DNA of 64,000 nt, taken from NCBI GenBank assembly GCA_963752045.1, contig CAVVWN010000004.1, positions 62,001 to 126,000 of the forward strand, written 5' to 3'. Below, one piece after another: positions 46,884 through 56,250 of the stretch. A model generated the notes under the pieces. That model was not told the DNA's origin. It did not search any database and was given only the letters and a program-made list of their open reading frames with translations. This DNA is from DATKDF01 sp963752045. GTDB lineage: Bacteria; Acidobacteriota; Vicinamibacteria; Vicinamibacterales; SCN-69-37. The translations under genes and the position numbers were made by a program. Each line of letters begins with the position of its first letter. The first letter of the stretch is position 1.

Positions 46884-49808
46884 ATGGCGCTAGCGGAAGG
46901 TACTCGCCTCGGCCCATACGAGATCCACGACGCCATTGGCGAGGGCGGCATGGGCGAGGTCTACAAGGCCACCGACACGCGGCTCGGCCGCGAGGTCGCG
47001 ATCAAGGTGCTGCCGCCGCACTGGGCCGAGAGCGCCGACATGCAGGCGCGGTTCAAGCAGGAAGCGCAGACGATTGCGTCGCTCAATCATCCGAACATCT
47101 GCGCGCTGCACGACATAGGGTCTGTCCCCGCTCACGAAGTGGGACTGACCCCCTCCGATGCCGGCGGAGCACCATCGATCACCTTCCTGGTGATGGAGCT
47201 GCTCGCGGGCGAGACGCTGGCCGCGCGTCTCGAGCGCGGCCCCCTCGATCTCAACGACGCGCTCGACATCGCGATTCCCATCGTGGACGCCCTCGACCAG
47301 GCACACCGCAGAGGCGTCGTGCACCGCGACCTCAAGCCGGCCAACGTGATGCTCACGCCGAACGGCCCGAAACTGCTGGACTTCGGGATCGCGAAGGTGA
47401 TGACGGCAGCCGATGGAGGGGCGGGCTTCAGCCCGCCCGGATCCGGGTCGGCTGAAGCCGGCCCCTCCATGAGCTCCGGGAGTCAACTGACGCGTCGGCC
47501 GATGCCCACGACGCCTCTGACGACACCGGGCCTCGTCATCGGCACCCTCCAGTACATGGCGCCCGAGCAGATCGAAGGCCTCGAGGCCGACGCACGCACG
47601 GACATCTTCGCCTTCGGCGCGATGCTCCATGAGATGGTGACCGGCAGCAAGGCGTTCGAGGCGAAGAGCCAGGTGCTGCTGATTTCGGCCATCGCGACCT
47701 CGGAGCCGCCGGCGCTCTCGAGCGTGCAGCCGAAGACGCCGGCCGCCCTCGATCAGGTGGTCAAGGCCTGCATGGCCAAGGACCCGGACGACCGCTGGCA
47801 GACCGCGCGCGATCTTCTGGCCGAGCTGCGGTGGATTGCCGAAGGCGGGGCGGCGGCAACGGCCGTGGTCCCGCTCGTCGCGACGACGTCGCATCGCGGC
47901 CGGCTCGTGCGCCTGGCGATTCCCCTCGCGGCCGTTGTGGCGATCGCGCTGGCCGTGCCGGCGGCCCGGCACCTGACCGCATCCGAGGCGACGGACGAGA
48001 TCCGATATTGGGTGCCGACACTGGAGTTGAACCCGGTCCTCAACCTCGAGCCAGTCACCCCTGACGGCACGCTCGCGATCGCGCCCGACGGTGCACGCAT
48101 CGCCTTTCTGGCGCGACCGAGGAGCCAGAACCCTGCGGACGGGATGTCCGTGTATGTGAACCGCGTCGGCGGCCTCGCCTACGATCTGCTGCCGGGCACC
48201 CAGGGCGCCACGCAGCCGTTCTGGTCGGCCGATGGCCAGTGGGTCGCGTACTTCGCGCGCGACCGCATCTGGAAGGTGGACACGGGCGGCGGGCAGCCGC
48301 AGGAGGTGGCGCCGGCCGCGGGCTTCCTCGGCGGGGCGTGGAACGCGGAGGGCACGATCATCTACGGATCGGCGAGCGGCATCTATCGCATCTCGGCCGA
48401 AGGCGGCACGCCCGAGCTCGTCACGACGCGCGCCGAGTCGGAAACCGGCCACTTCTGGCCGCACTTCCTCCCCGACGGCCGCCGGTTCCTCTATCTCTCG
48501 TGGTCGGGCGATGCGGACGCGCGCGCCGTGGTCGTCGGGTCGCTCGACGGCGCGGAACCTGTGCGCGTGCTGCCGGCCGAGTCGAACGCCGGCTACGCGC
48601 GGGCGGCGGGCTCCAACCAGGGCTACCTCGTCTTTCATCGCGGCCCGGCCGTCTTTGCGCAGGCGTTCGACGAACGGTCGCTCGAGCTCACCGGCGAACC
48701 CGTGCGGATTGCCGACGACGTGGTGTTCCAGGCGGGCAACGGCCGAAGCCTCTTCGACGTATCGGCCACCGGCGTGCTCGCAGTCTGGTCCGACGCGGAA
48801 GCCTTCGGCGCCGGCAACAGATTCGGCGGATCCGAGTCGTGGAGCTGGCAGGCGGCGTGGGCAGACCCGTCGAACGGACAGGTGATCGCCACGGTCGGGC
48901 CCGCGGGCATCTATCGCGGGGCGGAGGTCTCGCCCGACGGCGCGCGCCTGGCGACACACCGCCACGACGATCCCGGTGGCGACGTGTGGGTGTTCGACGC
49001 CACGCAGGGCGAAACGCGCATCACGTTCGAGCCGGGCGACGACAACTCGATGCCGGTGTGGTCGCCCGACGGCGCCGAGCTCGTCTTCAGCGCGCATCGC
49101 GAGGGCAAGTGGGGCCTCTATCGGACGCGGTCAGACGCGTCGTCCGACGCCACGCTCGTCTACGAGTCCGCCGAGCCGAAAGTCGCGACCTCCTGGTCGA
49201 AGGCCGGCCACATCGTCTTCTGGCAGGAGGACGGGCAGAACCGCGGCGACCTGTGGATGCTGCCACCGGAGGCGACAGCCGGCGGGTCGGCCACGGTCGA
49301 GCCCGAGCCGCTCCTCACCTCGAAAGCCGACGAGCGACACGGCCAGGTCTCGCCCGACGGGCGCTGGCTGGCCTACACGTCCGATGCGACCGAGACCGGC
49401 GTGTTCCAGGTGTACGTGCGGCCGTTCCCCGCCGGATCGGGCCGCTACCAGGTGTCCACAGCGCCCGCCGACTGGCCCCGCTGGAGCCGCGACGGGAAGA
49501 CCCTGTTTTTCATGGAATCCACGAGACCTGGGAGCGCGTTTGCCGGAACAACGCTGCTCTCGTCAGCCGTGGACGCGCGCGACGGGACGTTTTTTCGCGA
49601 GCCGCCCCAGCCGGTGGTCGGCTTCCGCGCGATCAACGTCGCGCATTCGGGCGGCCCGTATTCCATCTACGACGTCTCGCCCGACCCGAAGCGGCTGCTC
49701 GTCTTCCAGCGGTTCATCCCCGAGGAGGCTCCAACCGCCGCAACCGGCGCTCCTGCCGGCGCCGATGTGAACTTCGGCCTGATGGTGGTGAAGGGGTGGG
49801 CGAAGTAG
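46884..49808 (+). CDS. Ser/Thr protein kinase with membrane segment and beta-propeller, carrying two repeat-derived insertions
   Basis: 974 residues. Kinase motifs are intact: GEGGMGEVY, VAIKVLPP, HRDLKPANV, LDFGIAKV, YMAPEQIEG. The membrane segment is LAIPLAAVVAIALAVPAA (~340-358); the exported propeller has repeated SPDG and SADGQW turns and ends DVNFGLMVVKGWAK. Two insertions come from repeats: residues ~78-90 (SVPAHEVGLTP) from a GGGTCTGTCCC-type palindrome in the beta4-beta5 loop, and residues ~178-195 (GAGFSPPGSGSAEAGPS) from the 54-bp palindromic cassette between DFG and the APE motif. The kinase core on either side is undisturbed. Same direction as its neighbours. The stop codon is the first base triplet of an 8-bp repeat array. 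Confidence 0.92.
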   Translation: MALAEGTRLGPYEIHDAIGEGGMGEVYKATDTRLGREVAIKVLPPHWAESADMQARFKQEAQTIASLNHPNICALHDIGSVPAHEVGLTPSDAGGAPSITFLVMELLAGETLAARLERGPLDLNDALDIAIPIVDALDQAHRRGVVHRDLKPANVMLTPNGPKLLDFGIAKVMTAADGGAGFSPPGSGSAEAGPSMSSGSQLTRRPMPTTPLTTPGLVIGTLQYMAPEQIEGLEADARTDIFAFGAMLHEMVTGSKAFEAKSQVLLISAIATSEPPALSSVQPKTPAALDQVVKACMAKDPDDRWQTARDLLAELRWIAEGGAAATAVVPLVATTSHRGRLVRLAIPLAAVVAIALAVPAARHLTASEATDEIRYWVPTLELNPVLNLEPVTPDGTLAIAPDGARIAFLARPRSQNPADGMSVYVNRVGGLAYDLLPGTQGATQPFWSADGQWVAYFARDRIWKVDTGGGQPQEVAPAAGFLGGAWNAEGTIIYGSASGIYRISAEGGTPELVTTRAESETGHFWPHFLPDGRRFLYLSWSGDADARAVVVGSLDGAEPVRVLPAESNAGYARAAGSNQGYLVFHRGPAVFAQAFDERSLELTGEPVRIADDVVFQAGNGRSLFDVSATGVLAVWSDAEAFGAGNRFGGSESWSWQAAWADPSNGQVIATVGPAGIYRGAEVSPDGARLATHRHDDPGGDVWVFDATQGETRITFEPGDDNSMPVWSPDGAELVFSAHREGKWGLYRTRSDASSDATLVYESAEPKVATSWSKAGHIVFWQEDGQNRGDLWMLPPEATAGGSATVEPEPLLTSKADERHGQVSPDGRWLAYTSDATETGVFQVYVRPFPAGSGRYQVSTAPADWPRWSRDGKTLFFMESTRPGSAFAGTTLLSSAVDARDGTFFREPPQPVVGFRAINVAHSGGPYSIYDVSPDPKRLLVFQRFIPEEAPTAATGAPAGADVNFGLMVVKGWAK
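47115..47151. repeat. GGGTCTGTCCC-type palindrome inside kinase gene
   Basis: AGGGTCTGTCCCC and TGGGACTGACCCCC form an imperfect inverted repeat around a short loop. It is translated in frame as part of the kinase beta4-beta5 loop; the sister kinases lack it there and have other repeats instead. Confidence 0.65.
47415..47468. repeat. 54-bp palindromic cassette in kinase activation segment
   Basis: 54 bp framed by GGAGGGG and CCCCTCC with inner palindromes GGCGGGCTTCAGCCCGCC and CGGCTGAAGCCG. Orientation is opposite to the copies at 12846 and 57678. The length is 18 codons exactly, so the kinase frame is kept. Confidence 0.85.
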
Positions 49809-49861
49809 TGAATTAGCGAATTAGCGAATTAGTGAATTAGTGAATTAGTGAATTAGTGAAG
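49806..49861 (+). repeat. 8-bp tandem repeat, seven units, beginning at a kinase stop codon
   Basis: Seven units of TAGTGAAT or TAGCGAAT in 56 bp. The first TAG is the stop codon of the kinase gene. This AT-rich array stands out from the GC-rich surroundings; it separates the kinase from the fragment of another kinase gene at 49893. Confidence 0.85.
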
Positions 49862-49874
49862 TACCGCGCGAGCC

Positions 49875-50384
49875 TCATAGCTTCGGGCCCGCATGCTGGT
49901 CTTCCAGCGCTACTTCGCGGACACCCCGGCGGCCACCACGACGAGTGGCCCGGCGGTGGGGGCCGACACCCAGTCCGGCATCGTCATCGCGCGGCATTGG
50001 GACAGGGCGATCGAGAGGGAACGGTAGGCCGCTGGCTAGTTCGACGAGCTTGCGGCCTTCCACGATGTCGGCGGGCGTCAGCGGAGTGGTCGGGAACCCG
50101 AAGTCGGCGACGGCCTGGAGCAGACGTCGGCCGTTGTCTTCGGTGGGGCAGACCAGGATGTCGAGATCGCCGGTGAATCTCGGCGCTCCATGAAAGGCGA
50201 GCGCGTGTGCGCCGATGATGACGAACTCAACGGCACGCGCGGTCAGTACCCGCAGAACTCGTCGAAGTCGGGCGCCAGGTTCAATGAACTGTCTCCGAAG
50301 GAACTCGACCGCCGCCACGCGCTCGGCTGGAGGGCGGCTGCGCCAGTACGCGAGCGCGCGGTTTCGATCGAGCTTCGTCGGCAA
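49875..50384 (-). CDS. nucleotidyltransferase-like protein (AbiEii/MNT type), C-terminally truncated
   Basis: 169 residues from a TTG start. Residues ~50-75 (FVIIGAHALAFHGAPRFTGDLDILV) are the GxH-AxxxHG and GDLDI signature of minimal nucleotidyltransferases, often found in toxin-antitoxin or abortive-infection pairs. From about residue 120 (LPFPLDRPVPMPRDDD) the sequence is antisense to the kinase-tail remnant, so the usual end of the family is gone. The N-terminal 40 residues (LDRNRALAYWRSRPPAERVA, then RLRRVLRVL) resemble the small protein normally encoded just upstream of such genes, so an internal deletion may have fused the two. Probably not functional. No HEPN-type partner gene is seen. 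Confidence 0.55.
   Translation of the reverse strand: MPTKLDRNRALAYWRSRPPAERVAAVEFLRRQFIEPGARLRRVLRVLTARAVEFVIIGAHALAFHGAPRFTGDLDILVCPTEDNGRRLLQAVADFGFPTTPLTPADIVEGRKLVELASGLPFPLDRPVPMPRDDDAGLGVGPHRRATRRGGRRGVREVALEDQHAGPKL
49893..50027 (+). pseudogene. remnant: C-terminal 44 codons of a kinase/propeller gene
   Basis: MLVFQRYFADTPAATTTSGP continues to VGADTQSGIVIARHWD and a stop, matching the ends of the neighbouring kinases (LLVFQRFIPEEAPTAATG, VNFGLMVVKGW; LLIFIRALDNSGPTG, GGLTVARHWEAG). Nothing upstream belongs to a kinase gene, so this is the tail of a deleted tandem copy. Confidence 0.6.
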
Positions 50385-50520
50385 AGCTCGTCACCGTCAG
50401 GACGCTCCGGTCCAACTGGAACTGCATGGGCCCACTGTGCAGGAATGGCTCGTGCTCGTGGAGGGCGCTGGTTGATCTAGTATTTGACGGAGCTTCCAGA
50501 CGACAGGGCGGGTTGAACCG

Positions 50521-53343
50521 ATGGCATTGACTGAAGGCGTGCGCCTAGGACCGTATGAGATCGTGAGCGCCATCGGCGCGGGCGGGATGGGCGAGGTCTA
50601 CAAGGCGACCGACACGCGGCTCGGCCGCACGGTGGCCATCAAGATCCTGCCGTCCCAGTTCTCGGACCACGAGGACATGAAGGCTCGGTTCGAGCGCGAG
50701 GCCCAGACGATTGCCGGCCTCAGTCATCCCAACATCTGTACGCTGCACGATGTCGGGCACGAGGTGCCCCAGATCGCACCCGCCGCACCTGGCGCACCCG
50801 TCGCACCTGACGCACCTGTCGATTTTCTTGTTCTGGAATACCTCGAAGGCGAAACCCTCGCCGAGCGCATCGCCGGCGGCCCGATCCCCCTGCCCGAAGC
50901 ACTCCCGATGGCCATCGCCATCGCCGACGCGCTCGACAAGGCGCACAAGCAGGGCGTCGTCCATCGCGATCTGAAGCCGGCCAACGTCATGCTCACCAAA
51001 GCCGGGCCGAAGCTGCTCGACTTCGGGCTGGCGAAGTGGGCCGAGTCGGGTGGCGACGCCGGGCTTGCGGCGATGCCGACGCGCGCCGACGTGACGGCCA
51101 AGGGCACGATGCTCGGCACGCTGCAGTACATGGCGCCCGAGCAGATCGAAGGGAAGGACGCCGACGCGCGCACCGACATCTTCGGCTTCGGCGCGCTCCT
51201 CTACGAGATGGTCACGGGCAAGCGCGCCTTCGAGGGCAAGAGCCAGGCGACGCTGATCTCGGCCATCATGAGCCGCGAGCCGCGGCCGATGTCACATCTG
51301 ATCCCGGTGTCCCCGCCCGCGCTCGAGCACGTCGTCGAACGGTGCCTCGCGAAAGACCCCGACGACCGCTGGCAGTCGGCGCACAGCCTCGTCGTCCAGC
51401 TCAGGTGGATCGCCTTCGGCGACACGACGGGCGTGGCACCGGTGTCCGAAGAAGACAAGCGACGCGAACGCTTGACGATGATCGCGCTCGCCGCCCTGGG
51501 CGTGCTCGCGGTCGCGCTGGCCGTGCCGGCGGTCCTCGCGCTCCAGGATGCTGACACCGGCGAGCCCTTCGTGTACCGCTCACCGGTCAGGGGCTATGAG
51601 GAAAGCGCGCTGGCGCCCGACGGCAGCGCCATCGTCTTCGCGGCGCGGCCCACCGACGGCGGCTCATCGCTCTACTACCGACCGATCGGCGGCCTGACGG
51701 CGGTGAAACTCGACGGCACCAACGACGCGGCGCAGCCGTTCTGGTCGCCCGACAGCCGGTTCGTGGGTTTCGTTGCCGGCGGCACGCTCAAGAAGATCGA
51801 CGTCACGGGCGGACCGGCACAGAACCTCGCGCAGGTCGCCGGCTTCACCGGGGGCACGTGGAACGAGGCCGGGACGATCCTCTACGGGTCTTCCGCGGGA
51901 CTGTTCCGGGTATCGGCCGAAGGCGGCGCGCCCGAACCGGTGACGACGGTCGAAGCGCCCGAGACGGGCCACTACTGGCCGAGCTTCCTGCCCGACGGGA
52001 CCCACTACGTCTATCTCTCCTGGTCGGGGGAATCGACCGAGCGCGCGCTGCATGCCGGGTCGCTCGCCTCGGCCGATCGGGCGCGACTGCTGGCGGTCGA
52101 GTCGAACGCCGCCTACGCCGAGCCTGGCTATCTCCTGTATCAACGCGAGACGGCTGTTTACGCGCATCCGTTCGACGCGGGCTCGCGCGCATTCACGGGC
52201 GAGCCGGTGCGGGTGGCGGGAAGTGTGTCGTTCAACGGCGCCAACGGACGAGGGGCGTTCGACGTCTCGCAGACCGGCGTGCTGGTCTTTTTCGAGGGCT
52301 CCGCCGGCAACGTCGTCAGCGGGCGAGGCGAGAACCCGTCCGGCCAGTTCGCATGGCTCACGCGTACCGGCGGCATCCAGGAGCCGGTCGGCGAGCAGGG
52401 GCCGTGGGGCGACATCGACCTGTCGCCTGACGGCTCGCTCGTGGCGATGACCCGCGTGGACGGCACCGCGGACATCTGGATCCTCGACTGGCAGCGCGGA
52501 CAGCAGGGCGTGCCGACGCGCCTGACGCTGGACGCCGGCAACGACGTGAATCCGGTCTGGTCGCCCGACGGCGCCCGCGTGGCCTTCTCGTCGGACAGGA
52601 ACGGCAACATGGATGTCTTCGTCATGAACGCCAACGGCGTCGGCGAGGCCGAGCCGCTCCTCACCTCGTCCGGCAACGAGTCCGTCGAGGACTGGTCGCG
52701 CGATGGCAAGTATCTGGCGTACCTCCTCGGCACGGACGCGCAAGCCGACATCTACGTCCTGCCGATGGAGGGCGGCGAGCCGCTTCCGGTGGTCGTGGGT
52801 CCGTACCAGAAGGACGAGCCGCAGTTTTCGCGCGACGGCCGGTGGCTGGCCTACACGTCCAACGAATCGGGCGACTACGAGGTCTACGTGATGTCGTTCC
52901 CGGACCTGAACCAGCGCGAGAAGGCATCGGTCGGCGGCGGTGGCCAGCCGCGCTGGAGCCCGGACGGCAAAGAGCTCTTCTATCGCGCGCCGGGCGGCGG
53001 CGCGATGGTGGTGGAGATCACGGCCGATCCCCAGCTCGACGTCGGCAGCCCGCAGCAGTTGTTCACGATGACCTTCCAGCCGGGCTATGGAACCAACCCC
53101 ACACGGCACCAGTGGGCCGTCTCCCCTGACGGGCGTCGATTTCTGGCGCGCGCGCCGCACCTGGCCGGCGCTGGAGGCGGACGAGGTCGAACCGGCGGGC
53201 CGGCCTCGGCGCCGGTGAGTTACACGCCGCCGGGAGCCAGAGGCGCCGCGGCGCCGACGGCTGGCCGCGGCGGGCCCGTTCCCGATTTCGGCCTGACCGT
53301 CGTCCTCGACTGGCCGGCCGGCATCAGGGAGGGCGACCGATGA
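50521..53343 (+). CDS. Ser/Thr protein kinase with membrane segment and beta-propeller
   Basis: 940 residues, uninterrupted. Kinase core: GAGGMGEVY, VAIKILPSQFSDHEDM, HRDLKPANV, LDFGLAKW, YMAPEQIEG. Membrane segment MIALAALGVLAVALAVPA (~321-338). The exported propeller has many (W/S)SPDG turns, followed by an Ala/Gly/Pro-rich stretch and a conserved ending DFGLTVVLDWPAGI. It is the intact close relative of the frameshifted kinase at 43998, so it can be used to repair that gene in silico. Residues ~86-100 are Ala-Pro-X repeats from a five-unit 9-bp array. Its TGA overlaps the ATG of the next kinase (ATGA), so these two membrane kinases are made in fixed ratio and may act as a pair. Confidence 0.93.
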   Translation: MALTEGVRLGPYEIVSAIGAGGMGEVYKATDTRLGRTVAIKILPSQFSDHEDMKARFEREAQTIAGLSHPNICTLHDVGHEVPQIAPAAPGAPVAPDAPVDFLVLEYLEGETLAERIAGGPIPLPEALPMAIAIADALDKAHKQGVVHRDLKPANVMLTKAGPKLLDFGLAKWAESGGDAGLAAMPTRADVTAKGTMLGTLQYMAPEQIEGKDADARTDIFGFGALLYEMVTGKRAFEGKSQATLISAIMSREPRPMSHLIPVSPPALEHVVERCLAKDPDDRWQSAHSLVVQLRWIAFGDTTGVAPVSEEDKRRERLTMIALAALGVLAVALAVPAVLALQDADTGEPFVYRSPVRGYEESALAPDGSAIVFAARPTDGGSSLYYRPIGGLTAVKLDGTNDAAQPFWSPDSRFVGFVAGGTLKKIDVTGGPAQNLAQVAGFTGGTWNEAGTILYGSSAGLFRVSAEGGAPEPVTTVEAPETGHYWPSFLPDGTHYVYLSWSGESTERALHAGSLASADRARLLAVESNAAYAEPGYLLYQRETAVYAHPFDAGSRAFTGEPVRVAGSVSFNGANGRGAFDVSQTGVLVFFEGSAGNVVSGRGENPSGQFAWLTRTGGIQEPVGEQGPWGDIDLSPDGSLVAMTRVDGTADIWILDWQRGQQGVPTRLTLDAGNDVNPVWSPDGARVAFSSDRNGNMDVFVMNANGVGEAEPLLTSSGNESVEDWSRDGKYLAYLLGTDAQADIYVLPMEGGEPLPVVVGPYQKDEPQFSRDGRWLAYTSNESGDYEVYVMSFPDLNQREKASVGGGGQPRWSPDGKELFYRAPGGGAMVVEITADPQLDVGSPQQLFTMTFQPGYGTNPTRHQWAVSPDGRRFLARAPHLAGAGGGRGRTGGPASAPVSYTPPGARGAAAPTAGRGGPVPDFGLTVVLDWPAGIREGDR
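50775..50819 (+). repeat. 9-bp tandem repeat, five units, inside kinase gene
   Basis: Five CGCACCNGN units coding (Ala-Pro-X) in the same loop as at 44252, one unit fewer. The two genes are otherwise very similar here, so copy number has changed since they duplicated. Confidence 0.8.
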
Positions 53344-56250
53344 GCCTCGGTGCGGGAACGCGGCTGGGCCCCTACGAGATCCTCGAAGCGATCGGCGAGG
53401 GCGGCATGGGCGAGGTCTTCAAAGCCCGCGACACGCGCCTCGACCGTCACGTCGCCATCAAGATCCTGCCGCCGCATTGGGCCGACGACGCGGACATGAA
53501 GGAGCGGTTCGCGCGCGAGGCGCAGGCCATCGCCTCGCTGAACCATCCGAACATCTGCGCGCTGCATGACATCGGGTCTGAAGTGCCTCAGTTGGCCCTG
53601 GGCTCTGGGCGCTCGGCTCTCGACGGAGATGTCCCAGCGCCGAGCGCCGAGAGCCCGGCGCCCGTTGCCTTTCTCGTCATGGAGCTCCTCGACGGCGAGA
53701 CGCTCGCGGCTCGCCTCGCGCGCGGCGCGCTCAGCCTCGACGACGCGCTCGACATCGCGGTGCCCATCGCCGACGCGCTCGACCAGGCGCATCGGCGCGG
53801 CGTCGTGCATCGTGATTTGAAGCCGGGCAACGTCATGCTGACGCCGGGCGGCCCGAAGTTGCTCGATTTCGGCCTGGCGAAGACGCCGGCTGCCCCCAAG
53901 GGAAAGGCGGGCTCGAGCCCGCCCGGTTCCGGGCCGGCTCAAGCCGGCCCCTCCGGCAGTTCGATGGTCACGTCGGCCGGCCCCGTACCCACGCTGCCAC
54001 TCACGACGCCGGGCCTGCTCATCGGCACGTTGCAGTACATGGCGCCGGAGCAGCTCGAAGGACTTGAGGCCGACGCACGGACGGACATCTTCGCGTTCGG
54101 CGTGATGCTGCACGAGATGATCACGGGCAAGCGCGCATTCGAAGGCAAGAGCCAGGTCCTCCTGATCTCGTCCATCGCAACGAGCGAGCCCGCGCCGCCC
54201 TCCACCGTCCAGCCCCAGACGCCGCCGGCGCTCGATCATGTCGTCAAGACGTGTCTCGCCAAAAGCCCCGACGACCGGTGGCAGACCGCGAGGGATCTGC
54301 TGGCCGAGCTGCGGTGGATCGCCGACGGCGGCGCCGCGGCGACTGCGATCATGCCGACAGGCGGCCGACCCGCCCGGCGTGCCACGTACGCCCGCTACGC
54401 CCTGGCCGCGATCGCGGTCCTCGTTGCCGCTTTGGCCGTCCCGGCCTACTCGTATTTTCAGGGCCCGGTCGAACGCGGCGAAACGCGCTATCGGCTGTGG
54501 ACGAGCCCGTCCGACGACACGCCGCACCAGGATGGTTACTTCGCCATCTCGCCGGACGGCCGCAACATCGTGTACCGCGGTGATGAAGATGCCGCCGCCG
54601 ATCCGAACGGCCTCTACGTCGGGCGCATCGGCGCGACAACCTACCGGCGCCTTCCGGGAACCGACGAGCCGACGCAGCCCTTCTGGTCGCCTGACAGCCG
54701 CCACATCGCCTTCATCGCCAGCGGACGACTGCAGCGGATCGAGGCCTCCGGCGGGCCGCCGCAGGTGATCGCGACGGTCGGCAGCTTCATGGGCGGCGAC
54801 TGGAACGCCGAGGGGACCATCATCTTCGGCACGTCGAGCGGCATCTACCGGGTGTCGGCCGAGGGAGGCACGCCCCAGCCGGTGACCGAGCTCGGCGACG
54901 GCGAGGCTGGCCACTACTGGCCGCATTTCCTGCCCGACGGGCGCCGATTCCTGTATCTGGCGTGGGCAACGGAAGTCAGCGCCCGCGCGGTGTTCGCGGG
55001 GTCGCTCGATTCGGCCGAGCGCACCCGAGTCATGACGGCCGAGTCGAACGCCGCGTACACGTCGGCCGGCCACTTGCTCTTCCACCGGGAAGGCGCGGTT
55101 TACGCCCAGCCGTTCGATGCGGATGCCCTGGCGCTCTCGGGTGAGCCGACGCGGGTGGCCGACGGCATCCTCTTCAACAACGCGCACGGCCTGGGTCTGT
55201 TTGCCGTCGCTCGCGACGGCACGCTCGCCTACAGCCAGCCGGACGCCAGCTTTGCGGCCGGCGGCGGTCCGGAAACCTGGCTGTGGCAGCCGGCCTGGAT
55301 CGACCGCAGCGGCCGGGAGATCGCCAAGGTCGGCCCGTACATGGTCTACCGCGGCGCCGAGGTCTCGCCCGACGGCCGGCGGATCGCGCTCCATCGCCAT
55401 GACGATGCCGGCGGCGACGTGTGGATCGTCCAGCCCACGGGAAGCGACACGCGGCTGACCTACTCGCCCGAGAACGACAACTCGATGCCCATCTGGTCCC
55501 CCGACGGGCAACACGTCGTCTTCAACTCCCAGCGCAACGGCAAGTGGGGACTCTACCGAAAGCTGTCGGACGGCCGCGGGACCGAGGAACTGCTCTACGA
55601 GTCGGACGTGCTCGTCGTCCCGATGTCGTGGTCGCCCGACGGCCTGCGCATCGTCTTCGGCTCGGTGCAACCGCAGACGGGCGGCGACCTGTGGGTGCTG
55701 TCCCTCGAGGCCCCGGGTGGCGCCGTCTCGGGCGAACCGGAGGTGTATTTCTCGACGCCGGCCAACGAGACGCACGGCCAGATTTCGCCGGACGGCCGCT
55801 GGCTCGCGTACGCCTCGAACGAAACCCGCGCGGAGCAGTACCGAGATTTACGTGCGTCCGTTTCCCGAGGGCGCGGGTCTCTGGCAGGTGTCGAAGACGG
55901 GCGGCGACTGGCCTCGGTGGAGCCGCGACGGCAAGGAGCTCTTCTTCACGTCCAACGTCCCGGAGGGACAGGCGTCGCAGCCCGGGACCATGAGCGCGGT
56001 GAAGGTCGGCGCGAAGGACGACACGTTCGTGTACGAGCCGCCCGTCGACGTCGTCCAGTTCCGCTCCATCAACGTGGCGCACCCGGCGGGCGACTACCCC
56101 ACCTACGCCGTCGGGCCTGACGGCAACCTGCTCATCTTCATCCGCGCCCTGGACAACTCCGGCCCGACGGGCACACCCGTTGCGGCCACGCCCGACCTCG
56201 ACGGCGGCCTCACCGTCGCGCGCCACTGGGAAGCGGGACTGCGCAAGTGA
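53340..56250 (+). CDS. Ser/Thr protein kinase with membrane segment and beta-propeller, interrupted by one frameshift; carries palindromic insertions
   Basis: The corrected length is about 969 residues. Kinase motifs: GEGGMGEVF, VAIKILPPHW, HRDLKPGNV, LDFGLAKT, YMAPEQLEG. Membrane segment YALAAIAVLVAALAVPAY (~353-370), then the propeller (ISPDGRNIV, WSPDSRHIAF, VSPDGRRIAL). The beta4-beta5 loop (~87-106) derives from a 21-bp inverted repeat, and residues ~188-205 (GKAGSSPPGSGPAQAGPS) from the 54-bp cassette. Near 55835-55842 one extra base separates NETRAEQ from TEIYVRPFPEGAGLW; uncorrected translation ends at 56120. Coupled by ATGA to the preceding kinase, and its repaired end overlaps the STAS gene (GTGA), forming a kinase-kinase-STAS unit. 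Confidence 0.88.
53600..53656. repeat. imperfect 21-bp inverted repeat in kinase beta4-beta5 loop
   Basis: The arms at 53600-53620 (GGGCTCTGGGCGCTCGGC and on) and 53636-53656 pair with two mismatches around a 15-base loop. It is translated in frame. A related palindrome (GGGCGCTC...GAGCGCCC) is found in another kinase gene at 62122-62178. Confidence 0.7.
53901..53954. repeat. 54-bp palindromic cassette in kinase activation segment
   Basis: 54 bp ending CCCCTCC, with a perfect 18-bp palindrome GGCGGGCTCGAGCCCGCC (53906-53923) and a 20-bp inverted repeat (53931-53950). Here the central TTCA of other copies reads CTCGAG or CTCAAG in both halves. Same orientation and same protein position as the copy at 47415. 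Confidence 0.85.

Noticed and set aside
50190..50480. 96-codon plus-strand ORF opposite the nucleotidyltransferase
   Set aside because: The leftward frame carries the nucleotidyltransferase signature; this one has none.
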